Below are positions 35,136-47,580 of a stretch of DNA of 64,000 bases, piece after piece. Position numbers and translations under genes: made by a program. Every line of letters starts with the position of its first letter. The first letter of the stretch is position 1. The notes beneath the pieces were generated by a model. That model made no database searches. It was not told where the DNA came from and was given only the letters and a program-made list of their open reading frames with translations. This DNA comes from Typhlomys cinereus. Taxonomy: Eukaryota > Chordata > Mammalia > Rodentia > Platacanthomyidae. The DNA is taken from assembly GCA_023101885.1 (NCBI GenBank), contig JALPQD010000514.1:1331602-1395601 (forward strand). Reading direction: 5' to 3'.

Positions 35136-36054
35136 TATGTGCTGTGGAGTGCACCTGCTATTGACCTTGTTCTCACCCTCGTTCTTTCTCAAATGGAGAA
35201 ATATACTATTGTTTAAAAGTCACTTCTTACACTTGAGATTCTCACGGAGCATGATCAAGTCTGCTGAGTCCTGCCAGTTATTACTGCAGAGTGGTAGAAT
35301 TTTAATACCGAAAGAGCTTTTGGGAAGGAGTTGAGCATCTCACTCAGTCTCTTCCCCAGGCAGCTAGACGGAGGCTGTGCAGGAGGAATGCTTGAGTGGC
35401 AGGTCAGGATGCCCTGCTATGTGTTCATTCCTGTAACACAAAGGCTCCAGAGATCCCCTGCCACCTCTTGGTGATTTATTCCACGTTTCTCACCCATTCA
35501 CCACAGCATGGTTCACACTCAAGAACATCCTATAATCAGTTCAGAATTTTATTTCAGCAGAGTGGTGAAGGGAGTCAAGTCTATAAAGCTCTGTGGAAGA
35601 TTGCAGAGTCTCATGGATTCTAGCATTAGTGGGCTGGACTTCGGTATGAGTTCCCAAAGACTAGGATAATTGCGCACTGTGACCGAGAAGAGTTCAGGGA
35701 GTCACACCTGGTCATTAAAAAAAATAATAATAAAAGGGTAGGAACCAGCTCCCAGAGAAATAGTAAACCAAGCCATGACTTGGTAACATATAAATAACTT
35801 TTTCTATGATCTTGAATTATGAAAACACCAGGGAATTGATCACAGCAATGATTTCAATCCATGTAAGTGCACAGCATACTTCAAGTGCCTGTGTGCTCTG
35901 AATTAGGGATAGAAAGGTGGGTGATGGGAGGCTGGAGGCATATGAGGGTGTCTGAATCACAGTGTCTGAATCACAGTGACAAGGGTGCCCTGACACTTCC
36001 AATGTTGCCTCCTGGAGTCAAGAAGGGTGTTAAGAAGTTGATGGTTGCCAGGTG

Positions 36055-36388
36055 TACTAGTTACTCTTCTCTATTGCTGTGAGAGAGCACCCAAAGTCAA
36101 GCTGCTGAAGGGAGAAAGGGAGATTTATTCAGCTTATGGTTCCAGTAGAAGAGGCGTGGCTGGAGGCAGAGCTGGGGATGCCTAAGTCACATCCTTCATG
36201 GAGACAGACAGCTGCAAGACTGCAAGAGGAGACCTCTTCTGGAAGTAGGGTGGGGCTAATCTACCTCAAGGCCTACCCCTTGTGGCTGTCTTCCTCCAGT
36301 AAGGCTCCACCTCTTAAAGGTGCCATGACTTTCCCAAACACACAAATCTGAGGAAGGGGGGATACATTGCAAACCATGACACCAGGTT
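36055..36388 (-). mobile_element. URR1-like hAT non-autonomous DNA transposon
   Basis: Begins tagttactcttctctattgc tgtgag, then gggagatttattcagctta, and ends with ggctccacctcttaaaggtg and ccatgactttcccaaac. It is the reverse complement of 11640-12042 along its length. One of the better kept copies. Confidence 0.78.
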
Positions 36389-36495
36389 CAGTAGCATATG
36401 CTTGCCATGTGACACTAGGTAAGCCAAGGTAGATGGATGGCACGTTCGAAGCCTGTGCTGCAATGCATGTTGAGAGCTTGTCTCAAAAACTAACC
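36375..36495 (+). mobile_element. B1-type SINE, diverged
   Basis: caggttcagtagcatatgc, gtaagccaaggtagatgg and agagcttgtctcaaaaac follow the B1 order. Confidence 0.5.
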
Positions 36496-37074
36496 CAAAC
36501 CACCAGCAGCAACTAGCAATAAGCAAACCAAAATTGCAGTGGTGGGTTGACAAATTGTCAAATGAAGCATCATCAATGAAAATATTCAGAGAGAGATGAC
36601 AAAAGAGCTACTGTGTGGTTGCACCACGCCAGGGATCTGGGAAGCCCTCAAACCATCCACATGCCCTGCCGAGGCAATGCTGGTGGCAGTCACTATCTGA
36701 CTGATTTTCCCAGCTTCATGCATTTAGATGCATTATACCATCTAGGGCTTTGAGGGACTGTTTCAGTGTTTGGGGTACCAAGATACTTTGATCAGCAATC
36801 TGTTCAAAAGGCCATGGCCTTTAAGATACAATACTCAGATCAATGCCAGCAAATGTGGCTGAGGGGCATAGCGTATAAAGTCTCAAGAGTTGATCTTAGA
36901 CTCTGGCAACATCTGAGTCTCTGTAACTGAGTTGGGTGGTAGTGGAACCATTGAGGAACCATTGAGGAATTAGGGTCAGGGGCCATTTTGTTGAAAACTG
37001 AACCTAAAAGGTGTATGGAGGTCTCTCCAAGTATTAATTGTACTATTCTAGTTTTTTTTTTTACAGGTTTCATT

Positions 37075-37266
37075 TCTTGTATGTGTATGGGGGCATACAC
37101 ATGTATACACATAATGAAACCTATAGAAAAACTAAAATCCAGTTAATACTTATAGGTGCTGCCATTTCCACCCAATCTTTTTCCGTAGTATCTGGGGCTC
37201 TAAATGCAGGTTCTTTTGCTTATGCAGCAAAGGCTTTAACCCCTGAGCCTTCTCCTCACATCCCCA
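37075..37266 (-). mobile_element. SINE fragment
   Basis: Read on +, a TATG-rich tail, gctctaaatgcaggttctttt and cctgagccttctcctcacatcc. Confidence 0.45.
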
Positions 37267-37284
37267 ACCCCTTTCATTTTTTCT

Positions 37285-37462
37285 GAGGTGAGGTCTCTTC
37301 ACCGGCCTCGAACTCCCCAAGTAGGCTATACTGTCTGATCAGTGAGTCTGAGCTCCTGGGATGACAAGTGGGCAGTTACACAACCAGCTTTCTTTGCGTG
37401 ACCCTGGCAGTGGAGCTCAGGTGCAAGGCAGGCACCTTACCATCTGAACCATCTCCCCAACC
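37285..37462 (-). mobile_element. B4-type composite SINE fragment
   Basis: gaggtgaggtctcttcaccgg and ctcctgggatgacaagtgg (B1 half), then gcaaggcaggcaccttaccatc and ctgaaccatctccccaacc (tRNA half), as read on +. Confidence 0.65.
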
Positions 37463-37477
37463 AAGTTCTAAAGGTTT

Positions 37478-37747
37478 CTGTGTGTGCGGTGCGTGTGCGT
37501 GTGCGTGTGTGTGTGTGTGTGTGCACATGCATGAGAACACAATGTGTACCTGTGGAGGCCCAAAGGTGGCTTGATGACTTTGGGAATCATCTTAGATTGC
37601 TGGAATTTCCCAGGCTCAGCTTTCCAAGACCAGAAGTATAAGCTGCTATATTTCTGCCTAGCGTTTTTATGTGGAGTCTGGGAATCTGAACTCAGGTTCT
37701 TTAGTTTGCGAGGCACAGGCTTGACTGCTGAGCCATCTCTCCAGCCG
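37478..37747 (-). mobile_element. Full-length B2-superfamily SINE with (TG)n tail
   Basis: Tail microsatellite 37479-37526, then gtggaggcccaaaggtggc, tcccaggctcagctttcc, gaatctgaactcaggttct and gctgagccatctctccagcc. Same order as 20010-20324. Confidence 0.85.
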
Positions 37748-38874
37748 GGCTCCAAATGTTTCTAAACGGATGTTTTGGGACAGCAGGAAGCCAGAGAGTA
37801 GGTAGAAATGGGCAGGAGGTGTAGTAAATAAGAACACGAGTTCTCTCAGGGAGAGGCTGGGACCATACTAGAGGATTCAGGGAGCTGTACCAGAGAACAA
37901 GTGACCCCTCCCACTGCCACCTGAGAACCTAGGGGAAGAAAAATTTCATATTCTTCCAAGGGAAACCAGGATAGTGACGGGAGTTGGGGAAAAACTCCTT
38001 AGATGGTGTCTACTTGCCTCTACAGAGAAGTTCTGAGGGCTGACAGCCTGACTAGATCAGAGATAGGGGAGGGCTGACATTTTACACTGACAACTTTATT
38101 ACCTAGTGTTGCGATTTTAGAAACATCTTTTTAAAACTTAAAAAAAAAGATAAAGCCACAGTGTAGTCACAGCACTAGTGGGTTTTTCTCCCTAGATTTT
38201 AAGTTGTAGAAGGTTAGTGAGATAATTTATGGTCCCAACCAGCTGCTTTGCCTAAATCCCTGTAGTGGTTTTTGTTGTGAATTTATGTAAACTCCTTTGA
38301 ACTTAGGCTAACAGAACATTTTCCCTCACACAGAAGTGTTCATTAGTGGTCTTATAATTTGAAAATCAGCCATTCCCTCTGCCTTAGGCCATTTGTTGGG
38401 GAAGAGTGTTTTTATTTAGTTATTTATTTATTTAGAAAATTAGGTTACTTGGTTACCAGGAGACATTGCCCTTTCCCCTATATAATCACCCTCATTTGGA
38501 TGATTTTCTTGGGATTTATTAGATAGCTTTAAATGTTAATAGTCTTTCGGGAGATGTTTACAATTTTCTCATAAAACAGACCAAAACAGTTACACTATCT
38601 TTTTTTTTCACCCTTCCTTCCCTTCTAATGCAGCATTCTAGAGTGGTGACTTGCGTGAATGTAATAAACTGTATCGTCATGATGAAGTAAAAAAGATTCC
38701 CACCAGTTCTGATTTGCAAACAGTGGTTTCAAAACTACAGATCCGAATCTAGTCTTTTCTGCTTTGAATGAGGAATAAAAAAGAGTGATGACAAAACAAG
38801 CTCAGGATTTTATGGTGCCTTCACTTCATTAGGAAGGTGCCTGTGTTGTGTGTGTGAGTTTTCCTCAGTCAGTC

Positions 38875-39008
38875 ACCACTGTATTTTTGAGGTAAGGCCT
38901 GTCACTGAGCATGGCACTCACAGACTGGACTGGGTAGAGAGTCACCTGTCTCTGTCTTCCCAGCAGGAGGGTGACAGACATGCATCACTGCACTGCCACA
39001 CTTAGTTT
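38875..39008 (-). mobile_element. B1-type SINE, diverged
   Basis: Read on +, ttttgaggtaaggcctgtcac, gtctctgtcttcccagcagg and gacatgcatcactgcactgcc, a decayed B1 complement. Confidence 0.45.
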
Positions 39009-39179
39009 TAAAACAAACAAACAAACACGGGAGCTGTAATTCCTAATTTAGGTCCTTTCTATGCCAGCATTCTGGGATTATGACATAAAATGAATGCTAT
39101 AAGCTGCAATGCCAATGATTAAGTATGAAAAGATCCTGTTTCCTGTGATTTGTAACCAGAGTAGCTTCAGAAACACATA

Positions 39180-39240
39180 TCCATATTCTCTCTTTCTCTC
39201 TCTCTCTCTTTCTCATTCTCTTTCTTTATCTCTCTCTTAA
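39180..39240 (+). repeat. CT-rich microsatellite
   Basis: Interrupted (TC)n/(TTTC)n tract. Confidence 0.85.
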
Positions 39241-39894
39241 TTCAAAGTGGGAGAATGACCATGGAGTCAAAGCAACAGGCCCTTTACCTACCGACACAAA
39301 CCTTCTCAGCTCTTGATAGAATCTTTCTATCTTGGATGTATATGAGAACAACATTGGAAATAGGTGAAGGGTATATGTATGTGACAGTAGCTTTGCTAGA
39401 CTTGTACTAAGCTCTCTGGTTCTCTTCTACTCATTCATCCTTTTAGTCCTCATTATGAGAAGTGTCTTTGCCAGGCAGTGGGCCAGGGATAGAAGACATA
39501 TGAAGCCATAGTTCTGGGCTCTGTATATTTGCAAGTAATGCATTCTAATTACTTTCCCCTCTGTCATACCTCCTTGCTCCCATCCCCCACCATTCCTCCT
39601 CCTTTGTAAGCCCTTCTCCCAAATTCATGCCCTTTTGTATTATCTGAGTTTGGGAGCCATGAGGGGAAAGCATGAGACATTTTGAAAGGCAATGTGTTTG
39701 TTAACAAACACCACATGCTTTTTTTTTTCTATGTCCCCTCAAATGACTTCAGATTGACCTTTCATGTTTACATTTTTTGTGGCTTGAAGAGTTGTAGGTT
39801 TCTGGGTCAAAAAACTGTTGTATTCATTTCAGATTTAGTTCAAAAGCGGTTTATTGAGAAAGTTATGTAACTCACAAGAGAAGCTTCAAGTAGA

Positions 39895-40258
39895 AACTCG
39901 TCTTCTGTGTGAATAACAGTATGTTGAAGTGTGTGTGTATGCTCACATTTAGTTGTACGTATGCATTTGTGTGTTCATGTGTGCATATCCTATGTGTGTG
40001 CAGATGCACCCATGGTGCATGCGTTTGTGGAGACCAGAGCATATATACCTTCAAGTGTCATTCTTCAGGTTCCTTGCTTTTTGAAAGGCACAGTTTTTTA
40101 TTGGCCTGGAGCTCATCCAATAGGCAAGACTAGTTGGCTAGTGAGCCCAGGGATCTACTGTCTCAATCTCCTGGCTTTTTTTTCTAAAGCATGGAATTGG
40201 GGGATCAAACTCGGGTCCGCATTGTATTACAAGCACTTTACCCACTCCCCAGCCCAGT
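39895..40258 (-). mobile_element. B4-type composite SINE
   Basis: Read on +, a TG-rich tail, gtttgtggagaccagagc, ggcctggagctcatccaatagg, atctactgtctcaatctcctgg, then the head gggggatcaaactcgggtcc and cccactccccagccc. Confidence 0.78.
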
Positions 40259-40339
40259 ATCTCTATTTTCTTTTGTGGATGACTTTAAGATTTCATTGAT
40301 TACTTATAGAATACTCATATAATCTGATACTATTATTCT

Positions 40340-40452
40340 TTGGTTGTTTCTTTTGAGTCAGAGCCTCACTTCGGAACTTACATTGGCCTTGAATTTGCCA
40401 AGGTCCTGCCTTTGCCTTCTGAGTTCACAGAATAATTGGTTGGGACTAAAGA
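40340..40452 (-). mobile_element. B1-type SINE
   Basis: Read on +, gagtcagagcctcacttcgg, cattggccttgaatttgcc and tgcctttgccttctgagttc match a B1 complement. Confidence 0.6.
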
Positions 40453-40774
40453 AATTCCCTTTTGAAAGCACATGTAGCCTTCTCCCAGGGCAAGGCCATT
40501 GAGATTTTCTTTGATGGTGATTTTCACATCAGTTTGTGATATTAATCTGACTGAGCTATTTCCTTGGAAAGGCCTTACAGCAAGTACTTAATCTGGAAAT
40601 TTTTCTTTGTCTTTCCAGATCTATGCACTGTCAAGAAATTTTCAAAGAAAGCGTTTTTTTTGTTTGGTTCATTCATAGCCCCTGTCTTAAATAAACATCG
40701 TAGAGTAAGAAGTCTTATTATTCTAATCCTAGTTGTAATATTGTAGAATTTCAACAACAAAATCATCGTGTACA

Positions 40775-40900
40775 CAGTGGCTAAAGGGACTCACATGGCA
40801 GGAGGAGAGAACTGACTCCTGCAAGTTGTTCTCTAACTTCCACATGCACATGTATATTCATACTGGATGCACATACACATAGGCTAAATATAAAAAATTT
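40775..40900 (+). mobile_element. B2/B3-type SINE 3' fragment
   Basis: gcaggaggagagaactgac, tgttctctaacttccacatgc and a tail of acatac units. Confidence 0.55.
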
Positions 40901-42254
40901 GAATAAGCATCAAAAGTATTTATATGGTGGTATTTAGTAGTAATTTAATATTCTGTTTCTTTTTATCATATTTCTGATAATGTACTTAAAGCATGCTTGA
41001 CTTAAAGATGGTCAGTAATGATGTGTCCTTGGGTTCCTAAATGGAAATCTGGTATATAACCAGTAATTTTGCTGTTCACGTGAGTGTCTATGTGTCAGCA
41101 GGTGTCTCAATTTAAAAACCAGTGATGCAGCTTAAAATATCTACTATTATCTTTGATTAGAAATAGGCTATTCTTTTGGATCAGCACATTAACATATGGC
41201 AACTAAAATGATTCAGAAAGTGGAGGTTGCTCATGGCAGTTAGTCTTAAAACGATATGTAGACACTCAGCAAGGAGACTCCATTATCTGCTGGAAACAGT
41301 ACGTGCTTATTGAAGCATCCTAGTTGAGTCTCACTTCAGTGAAGAGTACTCCACTCGGTCATTTTTAGGCCTTTGAACAAGTGCTTATCTTTTGTCAGGT
41401 GGAGAGTAGTTGAAGGCTTTATTGGAAAGTCTCGCTGCTTGAGTCCCTGTACTCACGTCATGCTTGTTTTATGTTTCTGGCCCTGTTCTTGTCACTTTTT
41501 TCATCCTCCTGCAGCTTTCCTATGTTTATGGCTCTACAAGAGAAATAAACAAGGTCCATCCATTAGCATTTGCTGCTGTAGGAGACTGCAAAGCTGACCC
41601 AGCATGCTAAGTAAATAAGGACATGCATCCTACAGCAAAGTCTAGGTGTCAACAGGGTGGATCATATGATGCCATTAAGCACTTGGTATTCCTTCTCTGA
41701 GCTCTGCTTTTGCTCCCATGTTGCTGTGTTTCCTTGGTCTAGGCAATCGCTAGGTGGTTCCCAAGAACTTCAGGCCTTGATCCTTTCTAGATTCAATTTG
41801 TGTTACAGCTTACTTAGCGGCTGGGTTTGATGATTGCATATCCATGAAGTCATCAATGAGGTTGGGGATCTTCACCCCACTCAAGACCCAGGTATGTGTT
41901 CAGTTTGGAGTGAGTGGTACACAAGTCACATGGTCTAAAATGGAAAAAAAAGGAACATTTCCTTAGAGGACTGTTAGCAGAAGATAATTAGAGAATGTTA
42001 ACAGAAAGAATTGAAGTCCATTCCACTTTTACAGTATATGAAACTCATTGACCTGTGTACTCAGTTGCCTTGGGGTACCTTAAGAAAATACTGAACCCTA
42101 GATAAAGGAGAAAGAATGTCACTGGAATCCTTCATGCATTCTGTAAGCTGTGCCATGTTCTTCTCTGCTCAACAGCAAGTGGATTCCCAATGTGCACGAG
42201 TGTGGCTGCAAAAACACATCTTCTAGAATATATACAGCTTGTCAATCTGATGTC

Positions 42255-42570
42255 TCTTCCATGACAAGTACCTGAGAGAAAGCAACAGAAAGGAGGATTG
42301 AGCCGCCTCGGTCTGTGGTTGGCTGGCTCCATTGTTAGGGGTCCTAGTGAGACAGAATATCATGGTGTGCCAGAGCAGAGCTGCCTATCTCTTAGCAGCC
42401 AAGAAGCAGGGAGGAGGCAGGAGAGGGGCAAAGACAAGAGCACCCTCCCCCCAGTGATCTACTTCCTCCAACGAAGCTCCACCTCTTACCTTTCTACCTC
42501 TTTATAAAGTATTGTGGCCAACCTAAGGGTGCAGCTTGGATACATGAGCTAGAGAGGGGTCATATTCAAA
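42255..42570 (-). mobile_element. URR1-like hAT fragment
   Basis: gagagaaagcaacagaaagg, then gtgatctacttcctccaacg and aagctccacctcttacc, in the same order as 36055-36388. Confidence 0.6.
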
Positions 42571-43605
42571 CCAAAGTGTAAATACGGTTATATCTGGGTG
42601 TGTATTACAGGCATGTAGGCTACCTCTGTAATTTTTAAATGATCATTTTTGCGACAAAACCACTTCAGTTGCCAATGTAATACTAGACTATGATAGAGTA
42701 GTATACCCGTGTCATGATAAATACCTTGTGGATGCAAAGTTACTGGCTGATATGTCTCTCGTGGTCATAAAAATCACTTAACAGTATGACAGAAAGAACA
42801 GAGTCATGTGGGTTTCAAAAATGAGCAAGCCACATTCTTGATAATGACTTCCATTTTTAGCTTTAATATGGTATTGTCAAGTTTCACAATACCATACCAA
42901 GACATTTAAGGGAACTCTAATGAGATGTTTGAGAATCTTACTAATTGGGAGAAATTAGTGCATTAAGATTTAGAATGTGATTTTACAGTCATAATGATAA
43001 CTTTGCTTGGGAATCCTAATTCGGTGAGACGGAAGATCCTTTCGGCATTTGCTGAGGTGTTTGAGGCTGTGCGCACTATATTTGGTGCTTCTGGCTTTGT
43101 CATTAAAACCATACATGGCACACATGCAGAGAAAATTGCCATTCAGACCTCTGTTTGAATAATTAGCCCTCAGCCTTAAACAGCACAGGATATTTTACAC
43201 ATAGGGTTGTCTTTACAGTTTACTCATATTTGTCTCAGGACTGTGTGACATTAGGAGTTTGTTTTCATTGCATGGGTTAGAATTCCATTCCCAGTTTGCT
43301 TAAGCATGAGGGATTCTGTTTTCCTATATAACTGTAAAAAACAGGGACATCACTGGAGATGGCCAGATGCTGCCAGAACCACATCTCCAGAGGAGGTATT
43401 TGGGTCTCCCACCATAGACAGGATTTTTGCCAGCTCCCAGTTTCTAATTTCCCAGCTTTTATAGCACAGCAAAAAAGAATGAAGACAGTGTCATCATCTT
43501 CCTTCTCCCTAATTCCAGAAAAAAAGGAGAGGGAGGTTATGTGACTGTTAGTTCACCTATCTCCAGGGACCGGAATGAATATTCAGATGCACTATCTTGG
43601 ATCAA

Positions 43606-43607
<2 letters not shown>

Positions 43608-43656
<49 letters not shown>

Positions 43657-43675
43657 CCGTGTGTGTGTGTGTGTA
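43608..43675 (+). repeat. (GT)n microsatellite
   Basis: About 68 bp of GT with one gcgcccgt interruption. The longest dinucleotide tract of this type here. Confidence 0.97.
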
Positions 43676-44035
43676 AGGTCTGTCAGTATTTGGGGCATTT
43701 GTAAGGGAAGTGCAGTTCAGTTCAGAGAAGAAGACAGGGAGAAATCCAGAGGTGTTTTGAACAAGCACATTATCAACAGGGGAAGCTTGTTTGATATATG
43801 ATGCTCTTGTTTGATGTACGATGCTCATATGAACGCCTTCTTGGCTTCCATACACTGTGTAGATTACACATACCCAGTGTCTTCACTGCAGAGTACTTAA
43901 GCCACACTTGAATATATTTTGGTGAAGATGAGAAAAAGAAGATGCATACATAATTATCAGGTCCAGTACCCCCAGAGACGAAGAGGTCAATATCTTAATC
44001 TTTCAAGGAATAAAAAAAAGCATGGCCTATTTATT

Positions 44036-44400
44036 AGTTACTTTTGTGTAGCTCTGGCCAAAATACCCCAGGGGACAACTGTGAGTGAGAAATTATTTAT
44101 TTTGGCTGATGTTTTCAGAGGCTCCTTGGTGGTGTGGTCCTGTGCATTTGGGTAGAGCACCATTATGACAAGAGCAAGAGTACTCTTGTTTGTCGGGTGA
44201 CAGACAGAAAGTAGAACCCGAGAAAGAGACTGGGGACCAGGACCAGCCTTCCAAGGCATGCTCCCTGCAACAAGCTTCCTCTAGCCAGTCCCCATTCCCT
44301 CATCGTTTCACCACATCCTATCATTCATTGAACTCAAATTTGGGACCAAATGTTCAGCCCATGAGGAACATGATCAGAGCCATATCATAGCTCCTCCTGT
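44036..44400 (-). mobile_element. URR1-like hAT non-autonomous DNA transposon
   Basis: Begins tagttacttttgtgtagctc, then ttatttattttggctgatg, and ends near gggaccaaatgttcagccc. Family layout as at 36055. Confidence 0.65.
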
Positions 44401-44524
44401 TTGAATGGTTGCCTGACATTGCTCTGCTCCTACCTTCAGGCTTCACCTGCATAGATGTCATTTGCAGCATGCTGGCTAGTTTGCTCACATTTCCTTTACA
44501 ATTTCTTCAGAGCTGTACACTATG

Positions 44525-44640
44525 CCTGGAGATGTAGAGACTGTGAAAAATTAGGCTCAGGGCCACAGAGCTAGAAAATTGCAGAAATAAGGCTTTCCGT
44601 ACTGTGTCGAGTGTACACACTGTGCCAGGTCAGGCTGCTG
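44525..44640 (-). mobile_element. Old MIR fragment
   Basis: ttaggctcagggccacagag followed by ctagaaaattgcagaaataagg is the classic complement of MIR. Confidence 0.5.
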
Positions 44641-44774
44641 TTACTCAAGGTTTTATTAATATTGCTGTCATAGGCATTCATAGCTAAGAGAGAAAAATTT
44701 ATATTAAATTGTTGTCATCATTAATGGGCAAGTGTGTAAGGTTAGTATGTTTGTGTTTGTTCTTTGGTTGCAGA

Positions 44775-45022
44775 ATTACCTAGTGACTAAGAGCACAGAC
44801 TCCCTAGTCAGAATGAGTTCATCTCCATACCCCTGAGCCCTCCAGCTGTCTGGTATACAAGTTGCTTAATGTCCATGGGTTTCAGCTTATATAAACAAGG
44901 CCCTTCCTATAAAGCTACTGTGAGAAATGAAAGGGACAGTGTAGATGAAGTGAAGATAATTCATCAGGTTCTGTGGTTTATATCAGCACAGTGCCTGCTA
45001 TATGGCAAATGCAATAAACGTT
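44775..45022 (+). mobile_element. MIR SINE, near full length
   Basis: gtgactaagagcacagactcc, acaagttgcttaatgtcc, ttcagcttatataaac, then the core-tail cagcacagtgcctgctatatgg and gcaataaacgttgg follow the MIR consensus in order. An ancient mammal-wide repeat. Confidence 0.82.
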
Positions 45023-45195
45023 GGCTTCAGTGGTGCTAATGAAACAGTGAGGTTGGTGGCTTGTTTTAGAACCATGCATATTTTTAAGGTTATCCACAGG
45101 TTAAAAAAAAGGTGAGAGATGAAGCAACTTTGATTATAGTTTTTACTTTGCAGAAGGGTATTTAGGATTCCTTTTAATGTCAAACTTAATGTTTA

Positions 45196-45308
45196 GGCTG
45201 GGCGGGGTGGCTCATGCCTGTATAACCCCAACACTTGGCAGGCTAAGGCAGAAGGACTGAGAATTTGAGGCCGGCCTGAAATGCACGGCAAGATTTTTGT
45301 CTCAAGAT
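45196..45308 (+). mobile_element. B1-type SINE (7SL-derived)
   Basis: ggctgggcggggtggctcat, gcctgtataaccccaacact, gaggccggcctgaaatgc and gtctcaaga. Well kept 7SL-derived order. Confidence 0.85.
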
Positions 45309-45762
45309 AATGGATGGTTTCACACTTACTCTTCTTGTTATTGCCACTATTTAACAAATTGCTGGGTTTCAGAAAATGAGAAGATACGCTTTCAAACTGT
45401 TTAACGTGTTTTCTTAACATAAGAAGCAAGGATCTTGTTTGTTTTGATGATAGTAAGATATTTCTGTCTGGTGGTAGGGCTGAGTCTTATTATGTTTTTG
45501 TAGGTTTTTAAAATGCTTGGCAATTCACTAAAACTTTGAAATGTTTAGATTTTATATTTCTATAAAAGTACCACAAATATCCTTGCAAAATTAGCAAGCT
45601 GGTGGAAGGAGGGTGCAGTGGTAGCAGGGAACTTGTCAGTAGAGAGCCAAAGCGGGTAAGCCTCAGATGGCCTTTATTAAATGGGTAGTTTAATGACATA
45701 AATCTGGTTAAAAACCATATGGAAAATGATAAACAGATTCTCTTCCATGATAGATAGCAAAC

Positions 45763-45766
<4 letters not shown>

Positions 45767-45829
<63 letters not shown>

Positions 45830-45838
45830 CTCTCTCTG
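45767..45838 (+). repeat. (CT)n microsatellite
   Basis: About 58 bp of pure (TC)n, then a gttt break and a short second run. The frames that read RERERE on the other strand are artefacts. Confidence 0.97.
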
Positions 45839-45889
45839 GTATATTTGCATTTGTGTGCCCATGTGGAGGTCTGAGGAAGATGCTGGGTG

Positions 45890-46130
45890 CCTTTATCACT
45901 GTTCACCTTGTTTTGAGACAGAGTCTCTTGTTGAGCCTGGAACTGACCATTTCTGCTAAACTGACTGACCGGCAAGCCTGCAGGATCTAGCGATGCCCTC
46001 CATCCCTGCCTTGGCTGGTTCAGGTGTGAACTACCACGTCCAGCTTTTTACGTGAATGTGCAGTTCTAAACTCAAGTCTTCATACTTGTACACAGAGCTC
46101 TTCACTCACTGAGCCAACTCCCCAAACTAT
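45890..46130 (-). mobile_element. B4-type composite SINE
   Basis: Read on +, ttgagacagagtctcttg and gcctggaactgaccatttctg, then ctgaccggcaagcctgcag, gaactaccacgtccagcttt and cactgagccaactcccc. Confidence 0.75.
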
Positions 46131-46378
46131 ACATACCTCTTAAATCATTGGTAGAATTGTCTCTCTCTGCTTAGTCTTATTTGAAAGAAATGACAACATT
46201 GTCAAAGAGAGGAGTTTGAGATGCTTTATGTCTGGATTCAGCTCCGTTTTACATTAACCTGCTTGATTCAGGCACTGTGGAACAATAAATATGAAGCTAA
46301 CAGTGTCAAAATGAGTTTAAGTTAAAACACAATTCAAGTTTACTAAGAGTTGTCTTGTTTTTTTGTTTTTAAGTTTAA

Positions 46379-46690
46379 GGGTTGGGGAGATGGCTCGGGG
46401 CTAAAGTGTTTACCTCAAAAGCAAAAGACTTGAGTTCAGGTTCCCACATCACACCTAAAAATGTCCAGTAGGCCTATAATTTCAGCCCTGGAAGGAAGAG
46501 CCTGGTAAATTTCAAAGCAAAGCAATAAGAAGGCAGGACAATCCAGGATGATTCCTGATGCCACCATTTGGTCTTCACAGGTACATGCATGAGCATATAG
46601 ACATGTACACACATATGCAGCACACACATACACGCACATACACACATACACATGCACACACACGCACGCACGTACACATACAAAAAAAAG
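46379..46690 (+). mobile_element. B2-superfamily SINE, full length
   Basis: Head gggttggggagatggctcgg, B box gacttgagttcaggttcc, gcctataatttcagccctgg and a long CA/ACGC-rich tail ending aaaaaaaag. Confidence 0.82.
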
Positions 46691-47032
46691 TTTAAAAGCC
46701 AAGTTCATATGAAAGAACAGATACTTTCCTTTTTGATTTAACACATTCATAATATCAGTTTGGAAACACAAATAAAATTAAAGTACAACAACTTCGAAGA
46801 CATAACTATTGATACATGAAATAACCTTAGAATATACTGGCATTAAACAACATCAAAGACTAATCAGAGCACTTGCAGTAGATAATAGGAATTTACTTCT
46901 CTGGGGTCTTGTTTTGAAATCCTCTCACATCTATAAAATTGTAGGGTTTCCCACATTTCTTAATATTAGACATAATCATGATGGTTATTAGCAACACATA
47001 CCAATACTCTTGACTTACAAATTTAAAATATC

Positions 47033-47115
47033 AGGTGCTGGAGGTATAGTTCAGTGAGAGTGCTTGCTTCCATGTGCTGGACTCTGAGGCCAAGTCTCAG
47101 AATCCTGAAATAATA
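47033..47115 (+). mobile_element. ID-like SINE
   Basis: gtgctggaggtatagttcag, gagtgcttgcttccatgtg, then an A/T tail. A tRNA-Ala-type head. Confidence 0.6.
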
Positions 47116-47454
47116 AAAGTCAAGTGATTGTTGCCTCTCTGGTTTCCACTGTTTTTCTCATTTACTATTGAGATGTCCTCCTTTGAATAATGATCTTACT
47201 GAAACAGCACAAAATTGTAAAGAAAGATCAGTTCCCTTAAACCTGTAGTCAACCATCTTTTCTCCAATTGTTTGCCTTTATCTCATATTGAATAAATAAA
47301 AGATGCAATTCAAAGTATGTCAAGAGGAAACATTATGTTTAAAGAGTAATTGGGAAATACTGCAAGTATTAAATTCATATTGGGAGCCAAAATGAGTAAA
47401 ATTCATGAATGTTCACAGAATCCTGTTAGTGTCATCTTCAAAAACTGCCCTTTC

Positions 47455-47580
47455 ATACATACACACATGAACATGTGCACACATGCACATACACATGGCA
47501 AACATATCTACATATATGCCATACTCATGCTTATATACACATGTACAAACATGCATGCACACATACATGCACACACTTTC
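47455..47580 (+). repeat. Alternating CA/TG-rich tract
   Basis: About 125 bp of acatac, gcacac and catgca units; alternating purine-pyrimidine, probably the tail of an old SINE. Confidence 0.7.

Noticed and set aside
43541..43855. Cys/Val or Thr/His repeat frames
   Set aside because: They are translations of the (GT)n microsatellite.
45677..45975. Arg/Glu repeat protein on the minus strand
   Set aside because: It is translation of the (CT)n microsatellite.
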